Below, one piece after another: positions 12,020-21,041 of a stretch of 64,000 bases of DNA (positions are counted from its first letter, which is position 1; each line of letters starts with the position of its first letter). Both the position numbers and the translations under genes were made by a program. Origin of the DNA: Nocardioides sp. B-3 (lineage in GTDB: Bacteria > Actinomycetota > Actinomycetes > Propionibacteriales > Nocardioidaceae); the NCBI RefSeq assembly GCF_024703895.1, contig NZ_CP087968.1, positions 2,108,001-2,172,000 on the forward strand, given 5' to 3'. A model generated the notes under the pieces. It saw only the letters and a list, made by a program, of their open reading frames with translations. It was not told the origin of the DNA and did not search any database.

Positions 12020-12958
12020 TCGACCGCCTGTGACGCGAGGAAGGCGTCGACCTCGGCCGCCGTCGGCGCCGTCGCGGGACCGCGGCGGGTCACCTTGATC
12101 GCCGCCGCGGCGTTGGCGCGACGGCAGCCCTCGACCCAGTCGGTGCCGGCGGCGACCTCCGCCATCAGCGCACCGGTGTGGGTGTCGCCGGCGCCATTGG
12201 TGTCGACCGGTGTCTGCGGGAAGCCGGGCACGACGGTGGTCTCGCCGTCCGCGAAGACCGCGCAGCCGGCGGCGCCGTCGCGCACGATCGTGATCGCGTC
12301 ACCGCGCAGCAGCGGAGCGACCGCGGCGGTCACGGCCGCGAGGTCGTCGGCCTCAGGCGTGCCCGGGATGTCGGCGGCCTCCTCCCGGGTTGCTCGACCA
12401 GACATCGGTGAACCCCAGCATCTCCTCGCGTACGGCGGGGAGAGGCCCGCAAAGGCAGAGCCCGGATCCGGGACGACCACGACGCCCTCGTCGAGGGTGC
12501 GCAGCCAGGGCGAGCAGGGGCTCGCCGGTCTGTGCGAGCGCGAGCGAGAACCCGGTCACGCAGACGAGGTCGCCCGCCTTCGGCGCCGACGTGGCGAGCG
12601 ACTCCACGGTGATCTCGCGCTCGGCCCCCAGCGTCGTGACAGAACGTGCGCTCGGCGCTCAGGCTCGATCAGGACGACGCAGATGCCGGTGTCGTGACCG
12701 GGGATGGGCGGGGCGCTCAGGCCGATGCCCTCGTCGGCGAGCGCGTGCCGGACCGGGGTCGCCGTGCGGGCCGGTCCCGTGGGCCCCGGCGTGCACGCAC
12801 TCGGCACCGAACCGGGCGGCCGCGACGAGCACGGTGACGGCCCCACCGGCGTAGTCGGTGACCGACGTCGCCATCACGTTCTGCCCGCGCTCGGGCAGGT
12901 CGGGCACCTCGACCACCACGTCGACCGGGGCCCGGCCGGTGTGGATCACCCTCGTCAC
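12016..12958 (-). CDS. PfkB-family carbohydrate/nucleoside kinase
   Basis: About 313 residues, GTG start overlapping the upstream stop (GTGA). The N-terminus VDVVVEVPDLPERGQNV and the gly-gly motif YAGGAVTVLVAAARFG match PfkB signature 1; the C-terminal signature DTNGAGDTHTGALMAE carries the catalytic base in GAGD. It phosphorylates a sugar or nucleoside hydroxyl with ATP; the substrate is not evident. Several indels lie near 12400, 12500, 12650 and 12780. Coupling to an isochorismatase-fold hydrolase suggests a small salvage pathway, for example of a nicotinamide-like or ribosyl compound, but this is inference. Confidence 0.8.
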
Positions 12959-13496
12959 GCCAGCACCTCCGCGGCCGTCGCGATGGTGATCTGCGGCGGG
13001 TAGAGCCCCATCACGTGCAGCGCCGCCGCCCGGTTCTCCGGCGTAGAACCCGCGCAGGCATCGGACACGATCGTGATCGTGGCGCCGGCATCGGCGGCCG
13101 CGAGCGCGGTCGAGATGACGCAGCAGTCGGTGGCGACGCCGGCCAGCACGAGGTGCGGTGTGGGGCCGGTGACCGCTTCCAACGCCGGCCACTTGCCGAA
13201 GGTCGGTGCGGTGACGACCGTGGCGGCCGGGTCCTGCAGCTCGTCGACGACGTCGAAGAGCCGGTCGTCAGGTGCCACGTCGGCGAACGGCCATGCCTCG
13301 AGGTACGGCGCCCAGCTGCCGTGCGCCGGGGCGGGGGCCACCCAGCGTGTGACCACGGTGCGGTCCCCTGCGACGGCGGCGAGTCGCCGTGCACGGGATC
13401 GAGGATGTCGGCGAACATGGGCGAACCCCACGGGCTGTCGGGGGCGGCGAAGATGCGCTGCGGGTCGATCACGACCAGCCGGGCGTCGGGATGCAT
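12955..13496 (-). CDS. isochorismatase-family cysteine hydrolase
   Basis: About 180 residues. The catalytic triad of the isochorismatase/nicotinamidase fold is visible: aspartate in LVVIDPQ, lysine in TFGKWPAL and cysteine in VATDCCVIST. The oxyanion-loop form VATDCC is common in nicotinamidase-like members, but isochorismate or an N-carbamoyl compound could equally be the substrate. One frame change near 13385 joins FADILDPV to RLAAVAGDRTVVTRW. It is the first gene of the operon with the PfkB kinase. Confidence 0.8.
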
Positions 13497-13554
13497 GGGC
13501 CTACGATGTCAGGGAATCGCCGTTCCGGCGCGCTGGGCGCCCGTGTCCACACTC

Positions 13555-13577
13555 TTGACAAACAGAGGCAATTTGTC
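13555..13577 (+). promoter_or_regulatory. possible promoter/operator upstream of the DUF445 gene
   Basis: TTGACA at 13555-13560 matches a sigma-70-type -35 box and overlaps a 6-bp inverted repeat, GACAAA, 9 bases, TTTGTC (13557-13577). It lies 64 bases before the TTG start. The bound factor is unknown. Confidence 0.35.
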
Positions 13578-13640
13578 TTCGGATCGCCTAGTGTGCGCCT
13601 GTCGGGCCGGAGGTTCGACTGCCGGAGTGGGAGTTGTGCC

Positions 13641-14978
13641 TTGTCAGAGTTCTGGGACTGGTTGCTGCACGTCGACTGGACGTTGCAGCGCATCGACGAG
13701 CCGATGGAGTGGCTGGCGTTCGCGTCGATCCCGCTCTTCACCGCCGCGATCGGCTGGCTCATCAACCTGACCGGTCTGTGGATGCTGTTCTTCCCGATCC
13801 ACTTCCACGGCTGGCAGGTGCGCGGCCTCGCCGACCTGACGCGCAAGGCGCCGCACAAGATCCGGGAGATCCCGGGGCTGCTCACCGGCGGCGTCGGCTG
13901 GCAGGGCATCGTCCCCGCCCGTGCCGCCAAGATGGGCAGCATCGCCGTGGACAAGGCGATCGCCAAGATCGGCACCCCGGCCGACTTCTACCAGCAGCTC
14001 GAGCCGGACCGCATCGCCGACCACATCGTCAGGGTCTTCGAGCCCGAGCTCCCCGAGCTCGTCGACTCGGTCATGCGACGCGAGCACCCGACCCTGTGGC
14101 GTGACCTGCCGGCGGTGGGCAAGCGCGCCGTCATCGCGCGGGTCCAGACGCAGCTCCCCGCCGTGGCCCGGTCGGTGACCGACCAGATCGGCGAGCACAT
14201 CGATCAGCTGCTCGACCCCAAGCTGATGGTGATCAACCACTTCCGCGAGCACCCCGAGCTCGTCGTCCGGGTCTTCCGCGACATCGGCGCCCACGAGCTG
14301 CGGATGATGGTCCACTTCGGTGCCATCTTCGGCTTCCTGCTCGGCATCCCGGTCGCGTTCGCCGACCACTGGTTCCACCGGGCCCGGCTGCTGCCCGTCC
14401 TCGGCATCCTCGTGGGTTGGATCACCAACAAGCTCGGCATGTGGCTGATCTTCGAGCCGTTGGTCCCGACCCGGATCATGGGCTTCAAGTTCCACGGACT
14501 GTTCCTCAAGCGCCAGAACGAGGCCGCGGAGATCTACGCCCGGCTGATCGCCGACGAGGTCGTCACCCTCGAGCGGATCGGCGACTTCCTCCTCGACGGT
14601 CCGCGCGGCGACCGCACCCGGCAGATGCTGGTGACGGCCCTCGGCCCGGCCATCGACAAGGCCGCCGGCCCGCTGCGCGCGGCCGCCCGGATCGCCATCG
14701 GGCGCAAGTCCTACGACAACATCAAGGAGTCCTTCGCCGAGGAGGCGATGCTCCAGACCGTCCGGCCGTTCCACGACCCGGAGTTCAGCAAGCTGCAGTC
14801 CGTGCGGATCCGGGAGATGTTCTCGACCCGCACCAAGGCCCTGCCGCCGGACGAGTTCGTCGAGATGATGCGGTCGGCATTCAAGGAGGACGAGTGGATG
14901 CTTTACGCCCACGGCGCCATCATGGGGTTTGCAGGTGGGTTGATTCACTTGGCGATCTTTGGAGTGGGTGGCGGATGA
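13641..14978 (+). CDS. DUF445-like membrane protein
   Basis: Intact, 445 residues. GGAG at 13629-13632 fits the TTG start at 13641. Hydrophobic segments: two close together at residues 25-55 (FASIPLFTAAIGWLINL), a central pair with FGFLLGIPVAF and GILVGWITNKLGMWLIF, and a C-terminal one, IMGFAGGLIHLAIF. The repeated phrase GWxxNxxGxWxxF suggests an internal duplication of the membrane element. The long middle part is charged and helical. It belongs with the uncharacterised DUF445 membrane proteins by appearance. The stop overlaps the next gene by ATGA, so the two products probably work together. Confidence 0.6.
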   Translation: MSEFWDWLLHVDWTLQRIDEPMEWLAFASIPLFTAAIGWLINLTGLWMLFFPIHFHGWQVRGLADLTRKAPHKIREIPGLLTGGVGWQGIVPARAAKMGSIAVDKAIAKIGTPADFYQQLEPDRIADHIVRVFEPELPELVDSVMRREHPTLWRDLPAVGKRAVIARVQTQLPAVARSVTDQIGEHIDQLLDPKLMVINHFREHPELVVRVFRDIGAHELRMMVHFGAIFGFLLGIPVAFADHWFHRARLLPVLGILVGWITNKLGMWLIFEPLVPTRIMGFKFHGLFLKRQNEAAEIYARLIADEVVTLERIGDFLLDGPRGDRTRQMLVTALGPAIDKAAGPLRAAARIAIGRKSYDNIKESFAEEAMLQTVRPFHDPEFSKLQSVRIREMFSTRTKALPPDEFVEMMRSAFKEDEWMLYAHGAIMGFAGGLIHLAIFGVGGG

Positions 14979-15928
14979 CGACCGAGCGTGATGTGACTGC
15001 CGGCGAGCTCGATTCGGCGTACGGCGACAAGCTGCCCGTCGAGGACAGCGTGCACGTGCCCGAGCCGATCGGGCCGGGCATGACCGACGTCCCCGGGCTC
15101 GCCCGGCTCGCGGCGTCCACGTGGCTGCACGGCACCGAGTGGGGCCTGATGACGTCGGCCAAGGTCGCCGGCCGACTTGCCCGGGCCACCACCGACCGAG
15201 AAGAGGCACAGTCGCTGGTCAAGGATGTCGGCAAGACCGCTCACCCGGTCTCCGACGTCACGCGCGCGTGTCCGCAGGCGCGCCGTTGCCGGTGATCCCG
15301 GCCCAGATCGGCGACTCCTTCGGCGAGCTGGCCGACCCCGTCCTCGCGCCGGGCCAGAAGTTCGCCGGCCAGCTCCAGTCGACGGGCCACCGGGTGATGC
15401 GGCGCGTCCCGAGCCTGCGCGAGCGGGGCAACGAGCTGCTCGAGCGCAGCCGCGACGTGTGGCGCACCGATTCCGCACACCCGGCCTACGAGCGCATCCT
15501 CGACGAGCTCGCGCCCGACGAGGCGCGGGTGCTGGTGCTGCTGATGCGTGGCGGACCGCAGCCGAGTGTCGACGTACGCACTGGTGGTGCGGTGGGCATG
15601 GTCAGCTCGACCCTCGTGAAGCCGGGGCTGACGATGATCGGCCCGCGCGCGGGGTGTCGCTACGTCGACCGGGTGCCGTCCTACCTGCACAACCTCTTTC
15701 GCCTCGGCATGGTCTGGTTCTCGCGCGAGCTGGTCAAGGACCCGATGGAGTACCAGGGTGCTCGAGGCCCAGCCCGACGTGATCGCGGCGATGAAGTCGG
15801 TGCGGCACGCGAAGGTGTTGCGGCGCTCGATCAACCTCACGCCGTTCGGCGAGGACTTCTGCCGCGCCGTGCTGGTGGACGCTGGAGATGCGAAGGACCT
15901 GCCCGACCACGCACAGCCCGAGGCTTGA
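14975..15928 (+). CDS. Abi-alpha (DUF4393)-like protein
   Basis: About 317 residues with two compensating frame changes (near 15255 and 15760). The core PAYERILDELAPDEARVLV followed by GGPQPSVDVRTG and later YLHNLFRLGMV and RRSINLTPFGEDFCRAV resembles actinobacterial proteins annotated as Abi-alpha family. The N-terminus contains LARLAASTWLHGTEWG. The family name comes from an abortive-infection protein, but most actinobacterial members are not shown to be antiviral. Coupling to a DUF445-like membrane protein suggests a membrane-associated role. Confidence 0.5.
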
Positions 15929-15989
15929 GTCCCGGGTAAAGACTCCGCAAAGGGTCGGTCCGATCAGGGGGTCGCGACGTTTGTCGTAC

Positions 15990-16000
15990 CACGCTGCGTG
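15990..16000. promoter_or_regulatory. 11-bp palindrome before the first TetR gene
   Basis: CACGC-T-GCGTG lies 15 bases before the ATG at 16015. It could be an autoregulatory operator, but short palindromes are common in this base composition. Confidence 0.25.
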
Positions 16001-16014
16001 TAAAGTTCCTTGGC

Positions 16015-16653
16015 ATGACGACAGTGGCTGAGAAGAGGGCGGGCGGGGAGGGCAGCTTCCGCGACCGGATGCACACCCTTCTGCGCGAATCGATCCTCGC
16101 GGCGGCCGCGACGCGTGCCAACAAGGTCGACTGGAGCCGAGGTCCCGCATCGCCGACATCGCGGAGGACGTCGGGGTCAGCCGGCAGACGATCTACAACG
16201 AGTTCGGCTCCAAGGACCGGCTCGGCCGGGCCCTGTTCGAGCACGAGATGGCTGCCTACACCGTCGGCATCCCGGAGACCACCAAGGAAGCCGGCTGCTT
16301 CAGTGAGGCCATCCGGGCGAGCGTGGTCTGGATCCTCGCGCAGGCGCGAGCCAACGAGATGGTGCAGCGCACCCTGCGCGACGCCCGGACCGGCAACGCC
16401 GGCACGGGAGACGCTCCTGCCGCTGCTGACGGTCAACGCCCACCACATCCTGCTGCCGGCGCGCGCCGCGCTCAGCGACTACTTCGAGTCGCGGTGGCCC
16501 TCTGGTGACCCCGATCGCGCCACGATCCCGGTGGAGCTCGTGATCCGGCTCGTGATGAGCATGGTGATCGTGCCGAGCGACTTTCCGGAGGACGTCTTGA
16601 TCGACACGATCGTGCACATGGTGGAGCAGTCACTGGACGGCAGTCCCGTCTGA
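16015..16653 (+). CDS. TetR-family regulator 1
   Basis: 212 residues once two compensating frame changes (near 16140 and 16405) are undone. The N-terminal helix-turn-helix reads RIADIAEDVGVSRQTIYNEFGSKD; the ligand domain contains ETLLPLLTVNAHHIL. The recognition helix and the LLPLLTV segment are nearly the same as in the TetR genes at 16739 and 24696, so the three are paralogs. It leads into the DUF6230/DUF6114 island and may control it. Confidence 0.85.
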   Translation: MTTVAEKRAGGEGSFRDRMHTLLRESILAAAATRANKVDWSRGPASPTSRRTSGSAGRRSTTSSAPRTGSAGPCSSTRWLPTPSASRRPPRKPAASVRPSGRAWSGSSRRREPTRWCSAPCATPGPATPARETLLPLLTVNAHHILLPARAALSDYFESRWPSGDPDRATIPVELVIRLVMSMVIVPSDFPEDVLIDTIVHMVEQSLDGSPV

Positions 16654-16678
16654 TCTCGTGACCCGGCCAGCTGAGCGT

Positions 16679-16715
16679 CTGGTCACACCGGGCCACTTCA
16701 GTTCTTTGTGACCAG
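16679..16715. promoter_or_regulatory. inverted repeat, candidate TetR operator
   Basis: Perfect 9-bp arms CTGGTCACA (16679-16687) and TGTGACCAG (16707-16715), 19 bases apart, located 24 bases before the start of TetR regulator 2. The position suits autoregulation; no binding evidence exists. Confidence 0.5.
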
Positions 16716-16738
16716 ACGGGCCATGTCACGATTCACGT

Positions 16739-17368
16739 ATGACTGAGTCAGCAGGCGGGCTGTTCCACGACCGGGTGCAGGGCCTGCTGCGCTCGTCCAT
16801 CCTCGACGCGGCTCTGGGCCAAGGCCACCGAGGTCTCGTGGAGCCGGGTGCGGATGGCCGACCTCGCCGAGGTGGTCGGCGTCAGTCGGCAGACCATCTA
16901 CAACGAGTTCGGCTCCAAGGATGACCTCGTCCCGGCGCTCTACGAGCGAGAGAAGGACCGCTTCATTGCGGGGTTCGAGGAGCGGATGGACGCGGGCGAG
17001 AGCCTCGACGTCGCGATGCGCGCCTCGATCATGTGGATGCTCGACGAGGTCGTCGAGCACCGGGTCCTGACTCGCATGGTCGCCGACGCGCGGGCGGGAT
17101 CGACCGACGGTCTGATCCCACTGTTGACGGTGCACTCCGACGCCATCGTCAAGCCGGTGCGCGAGCAGGTCGTTCAGCTCCTCCTCGAGCGGTGGCCGAA
17201 GCTCGACCGGGAAGCGGTCGAGGTGAGCACCGAGCACACCGTCCGCTTCATCCCGGGACAGCTCGTCACGCCCACCGACCTCGATCGTGGGCGCATGGTC
17301 GACGGGATCCTCGCCATGACCACTGGGCCTCCAGCCCGGGCCCGTCAGCTGAGCTTCAGCAGGTCTGA
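16739..17368 (+). CDS. TetR-family regulator 2
   Basis: About 209 residues. The helix-turn-helix RMADLAEVVGVSRQTIYNEFGSKDDL follows a frame change near 16818. The ligand domain has DGLIPLLTVHSDAIVKPVREQV, matching the paralogs. The frame of the main body stays open to 17492, but that tail is arginine-rich shadow sequence of the convergent gene; the alternative frame ends at 17368 with AELQQV, which I prefer, implying one more indel near 17330. It is convergent with the DUF6230-like/signal peptidase pair. Confidence 0.8.
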
Positions 17369-18007
17369 TCGCCCCACGCGGCGCGAACGGCTGCTGAGGA
17401 CAACCGCATGCCGTCACGGAGAACGAGGCCGTAGACGTCGGCATCCGTGTCGTTCATGTCGGCGGCGTCGTCACCGGTGCTCGACATCGTGAAGACGCCA
17501 TGCCCGATCACCCCCGGGTCTTCGACGGCCCGGGTGGAAGGCTGCCCGATCACCATCGGACCGGTGTCGAGCTGTCCGGTCTTCAAGCTGCTTGCCGCGA
17601 GCGTCACCTGACCGAGCCGGACCGAGTCCGGAGACGTGACCTTGAGGCTGCCCCAGCGCCCCAACAGGGGGATGTCGGCCCGCACCGGGGAGGCACAGGT
17701 CGTCCAGCTGTCCATCTGTGATGTCGACCATGGCAGCGCCGCGAGCGGAGTCCGTCGGGGACAGGCGGGTCACGCTGGTGTCCGACCCCACCCCGATCAG
17801 CAAGCTGTCAGCAGTCCCGTGGGACACCGACATCGTGATGGGCATCGTGCCGGAGAGTGCCAACGGAAACCAGCCGAGGAAGATGCCGGCCGCAAGTATG
17901 AGTGACACGACCGGGCCCGGAGTGCCGATCAGGAGAAAGCGAAAGAGCCTTACGCCACCGTGTGGCATGGTCGCGCCAGTCATGGATCCTGCCTCCGGTT
18001 GCGTCAT
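17356..18007 (-). CDS. membrane-anchored or secreted protein, diverged DUF6230-like
   Basis: 216 residues after removing one extra C near 17700. One N-terminal hydrophobic segment, GPVVSLILAAGIFLGWFP, is a signal or anchor. The rest is beta-rich with two cysteines: one in VDITDGQLDDLC and one as the last residue of WGDQTC. The order of elements (a G-x-L-x-x-x-C strand, a middle SLKTGQLDTGPMVIGQ block, a final GMRLSSAAVRA strand before the cysteine) parallels the DUF6230 proteins encoded nearby. The relationship is my inference from this layout, not a database match. The start overlaps the signal peptidase stop by ATGA. Confidence 0.55.
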
Positions 18008-18638
18008 GGAGCCGGATCCAGCGAGATGTCGGCGTTCTCGAGAAGGCCGAAGGAGGGCAGGGGCGTCAGCCGCCAGATGGCGACGCCACGGATGTCGCTC
18101 GTCTTCATGAAGCCGTACGTGCGTGAGTCGTCGGAGCCACCCCAGTTGTCGCCGATGACCCAGTAGGAGTCGTCGGGCACGGTGCTCCAGCGTGTTTGGC
18201 TCCGTTTGCCCGCGCTGCCGTCACTGCTGCAGCAGCCAAGGACGCGTGTGCCCACCCGGCCACGCCACCGGGGATTGTTCACCGTGAAGGTGCCGCTCCC
18301 GTCGGCAGGCCGCACCAGCACGGTCGGTCGGTCGCCTTGCGGCGTCTCGACGCTGACGCTGTCCCCCGGAAGTCCGATCACCCGCTTGATGACCGCGCTT
18401 CCCTCGAAACCGGCGAACGAGCCCCTCAACGATGTCGAAGCGCTCCGTAGTGCCCCCCGAAAGGATTCACGACGATTCGATCGCCGGTCGTGACTGTCGG
18501 CTCCATGCTGTCGCCCTGCACCACGACCGAGCTCGTGAACGCCGCGGCTATGACGAGCAGTGCACTCAGGACGACTGCTGTCAGTACCCAACCCAGCCCG
18601 CGCAGGATCGCCGAGCCGCGCTCGTCATGAAACCGCAT
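18004..18638 (-). CDS. lepB: type I signal peptidase
   Basis: 210 residues after removing two extra bases near 18425 and 18465; the corrected length is exactly 211 codons. One N-terminal transmembrane helix (WVLTAVVLSALLVIAAAF) precedes the S26 motifs: the catalytic serine in GDSMEPTV, the catalytic lysine in AVIKRVIGLPGD and box E in VIGDNWGGSDDSRTYG. GGAGGG six bases upstream supports the ATG. It cleaves signal peptides at the outer membrane face. Placement next to secreted-protein genes and coupling to one of them suggests a dedicated peptidase, as SipW is for TasA in Bacillus; that analogy is inference. Confidence 0.88.
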
Positions 18639-18689
18639 GATGACCCTCCGGGGGTGAGTAGAACGAGCCCAAACCATAGTGGATTCTGG

Positions 18690-18713
18690 TTGACGTTGAG
18701 GCAGTTTCGTCAA
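18690..18713. promoter_or_regulatory. inverted repeat in the divergent promoter region of the island
   Basis: TTGACG (18690-18695), 12 bases, CGTCAA (18708-18713), in the 187-bp space between the signal peptidase gene and the plus-strand secreted-protein operon. The sequence just after it (CATTTTGCATCATTTTGTAG) is markedly AT-richer than the surroundings, as expected of a promoter. A binding site for one of the three TetR proteins is possible. Confidence 0.4.
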
Positions 18714-18825
18714 GTGAACGACATTTTGCATCATTTTGTAGACAGCCTCGGCAGCGGCACCTAGTGTGTCCAGTGGCTTCGCCCGTACCGGATGGGCGAC
18801 AAGCCGATTCCCGGGAGGGAAACAA

Positions 18826-19488
18826 ATGAACAAGCAGGGTATGGGTCGCACCCGCCTCGGTCGTTTCGCAGCCGTGACGGTCCCCGCGACGGTCTTGAGC
18901 GCCGGACTCGGCGTTGCCGTCCTCAACGGAATGGTGGGCGCGGCCTTCGCGTCGGCCGACTCCTTCAAGCTCACGTCGCCCAGCCTGTCGGCGACGGACC
19001 TCTCGGTCCGTCCCGGTTTCGCGGGTCCCGCCACGACGGCGGGCAGCAAGTCCAGCGCGGTCGCTGCTGTGTCTGGCGCCTCGGCCAACGGCCTCGGCAT
19101 GGCCGTCACCAAGAACATCCCGGTCGTCGGCGACGTCAGCGTCGCCTTCTGCCCGGGCGGCACCAACTTCGTCCTCGGTGACACCCTGCTCAACGCGGCT
19201 GAGCTCAGCGCCAACGGGGCCGGCACGAAGATCGGCGGCGCGATCGTCGTCGGCGCCACGCAGAGCGGCGCCTCGTCGCTGGCCGGGTGGAGTGACGGCG
19301 ACACCGGCTACGACACCGCTGGTAACGGGTCGGGATTCGCGCTCACCGCCAACGGTGACGCGACCAACCAGACCGTCATGAACGACCTGAGCGCGACGGC
19401 CTACCGTGCCGACCTGCCGGGTGGCCTGTCGGGACTGACCACCCTCGCGATCAAGACGGCCAAGAGCGCCACCGCGCCGACCTGCTGA
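18826..19488 (+). CDS. secreted protein of unknown function, first gene of the DUF6230/DUF6114 operon
   Basis: Intact, 220 residues, with GGAGGGA at 18814-18820 before the ATG. A Sec signal peptide (basic MNKQGMGRTRLGR, hydrophobic core, AFA/SAD cleavage) is followed by a small-residue-rich, beta-type protein with SFKLTSPSLSATDLSV. It has two cysteines, one in VSVAFCPGG and one as the very last residue in ATAPTC, echoing the cysteine pair of the nearby DUF6230 proteins. It may be a diverged relative. A strong hairpin follows, so this gene may be expressed above the rest of the operon. Confidence 0.7.
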   Translation: MNKQGMGRTRLGRFAAVTVPATVLSAGLGVAVLNGMVGAAFASADSFKLTSPSLSATDLSVRPGFAGPATTAGSKSSAVAAVSGASANGLGMAVTKNIPVVGDVSVAFCPGGTNFVLGDTLLNAAELSANGAGTKIGGAIVVGATQSGASSLAGWSDGDTGYDTAGNGSGFALTANGDATNQTVMNDLSATAYRADLPGGLSGLTTLAIKTAKSATAPTC

Positions 19489-19506
19489 TCTCCTGACCAG
19501 CGCTGT

Positions 19507-19544
19507 GCGGTGTGGTCGAGGACCTCGTTCCTCGACCACACCGC
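19507..19544 (+). terminator. 15-bp hairpin between the first and second operon genes
   Basis: Perfect stem GCGGTGTGGTCGAGG / CCTCGACCACACCGC around an 8-base loop, 18 bases after the stop. There is no U-tract, as is common in high-GC actinobacteria. It could terminate most transcripts after the first gene or protect the 3' end of that message. Confidence 0.7.
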
Positions 19545-19582
19545 CCGCGGTTCCGCAGACAAGCAGATGAGCTGAGACGAAG

Positions 19583-20088
19583 ATGGACCTGATGACTGAG
19601 CCCGCAGCCACCCGCACCGACGAGACGCCGGAGGCGGCCGCCGCCCCGGGCCGGTGGACTCCTCGCGCGTGTTCGCGCCCGATTCGCACACTTCCGCAAG
19701 ACCGGGCCGTTCTGGGGCTCGCTCGTGTTGGCACTTGGCGGCTACCTGATTCTTGATCCGGTTGTCGGCGGCAATGCCAGCTTCTTCGTCCAAACGGGGT
19801 TGCCGGCGTTTTTGCCGGTCTTCTCGGGCGGCGGCATCATGATCGCGGCCCCGGTGTGCATGGTGGCGCCGAGCCAGCGCATGTTCCCGGCGATCTTCGC
19901 GGCGCTGCTGGCCGTGGCGTCGTTGCCGCTGGCCAACCTCGGTGGCTTCGTCGTCGGGATGACACTCGGCATCATCGGTGCCGGCCTGTGCTTCGCCCTG
20001 GACGCCCTACTCCGAGAAGCAGCTGGCGAAGATGGCGTCGCGCGACGAGCGTCGGGCCGCCCGCCGATCGGCCAAGGCCGCCAAGTAG
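19583..20088 (+). CDS. DUF6114-family membrane protein 1
   Basis: 167 residues after removing extra bases near 19665 and 20008; ATG at 19592 is an alternative start. After a short charged N-terminus comes FRKTGPFWGSLVLALGGYL, then three more hydrophobic segments and LGGFVVGMTLGIIGAGL, the pattern of DUF6114 four-helix membrane proteins, ending in a basic cytoplasmic tail (RRAARRSAKAAK). DUF6114 genes typically sit beside DUF6230 genes in actinobacteria; the pair's function is unknown to me. Confidence 0.72.
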
Positions 20089-20110
20089 TCGCACCGAATT
20101 CTCGGGGAGC

Positions 20111-20167
20111 CGCCGTGAACGATCACGGCGTGAGGTTTGGGGAGCGGTCGGCGTGATCACGCCGACC
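20111..20167. promoter_or_regulatory. hairpin and 22-bp perfect palindrome before DUF6230 gene 1
   Basis: CGCCGTGA/TCACGGCG with a 4-base loop (20111-20130) is followed by a 22-bp perfect palindrome, GGTCGGCGTGATCACGCCGACC (halves 20146-20156 and 20157-20167), ending 19 bases before the ATG. The two share TCACG-C-type half-sites. They could be RNA hairpins that tune translation or processing, or a TetR-type operator for an internal promoter. Confidence 0.5.
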
Positions 20168-20186
20168 GGGGAGAAATGGGAGCACC

Positions 20187-21038
20187 ATGACCACATCTGG
20201 TAAGCGCGTCGACGCCCGCACGTCGTTGCGCCACCGAGTTGCGCAGGCGACCGGAGATCGAGTGAGTGCGCTGCGCAGAACGCGCCGCCGACCACAACAA
20301 CCTCATGCTGGATGCCTCAGCTGAGCGCACCGGCACCCGCAAGCGGGGACTGCCACTGGTCGGGCTGGGTTTCGCGCTGCTCGGCGTGCTGGGCACCATG
20401 GTCTACCAGAGCGTGCTGGCGGTGAACTTCACCACCGGCAACTCCCAGATCAAGATCTACTCCAACTACCTCGACGCCCAGAAGGCAGCGGCCTACCTCG
20501 CGCCCTCGTCCAAGGCGTCCGCGCCGCAGGTCGGGGTGGCCGAGCTCGGCATCAAGACCGCGAAGCTCGCCGGCTTCTGCGCGATCACGACTGAGTCACT
20601 CGGGGTCCCGGGCGACTACTCACTCATGATCACGGCTGGCCGGGCGGTGCCGGACACGACTGCCTTCACCGGGACCGGCGTCCCGGCCGGCGTCACCACC
20701 GACACCGTGACGGGCAGCCTCAACGGCACGAGCGCGGCGCAGGCGATCAGCGCCAACAACCTCTTCCTGAACACGACGGAGATCAGCGGGTTCGGAAACC
20801 TGATCCAGGGGCATGAACCTCGGACAGTCTGCAGACACCGTTGCCACCTCTGCCGGACTCAGCTGGCCGGGTGCAGCCAACCCGACCGCAGGCACCTTCG
20901 GTCTCTACACCGATCGGCTCAACGTGGCTGCGCTGGGCGGTGCCGGCTACGGGCTCAACCCGGCCGGCGACATCACCCTGCCCAAGCTGAACCTGCGCGT
21001 CGTCCGGGGGTGCCAAGACCCAAAACGATTGCTCCTGA
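20187..21038 (+). CDS. DUF6230-family secreted protein 1
   Basis: 282 residues after removing three extra bases (near 20290, 20813 and 21009), which gives exactly 283 codons. A charged N-terminus leads into one hydrophobic segment, LPLVGLGFALLGVLGTMV, ending SVLA/VNF like other DUF6230 signal anchors. Family features: IKIYSNYLDA, the motif GIKTAKLAGFC, LIQGMNLGQSAD and the terminal cysteine in AKTQNDCS, visible only in the corrected frame. The two cysteines could form a disulfide joining first and last strands. The stop is three bases before the next gene. Confidence 0.75.
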
Positions 21039-21041
21039 GCC

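Noticed and set aside
14975..15928. Firm assignment of the Abi-alpha-like gene to phage defence
   Set aside because: No other defence gene, mobile element or toxin is adjacent; the partner is a membrane protein. The name alone is not evidence of antiviral function.
17369..17492. C-terminal extension of TetR regulator 2 to 17492
   Set aside because: The tail is arginine-rich, lies wholly opposite the DUF6230-like gene and has no counterpart in the two paralogs. A stop at 17368 in the adjoining frame fits better.
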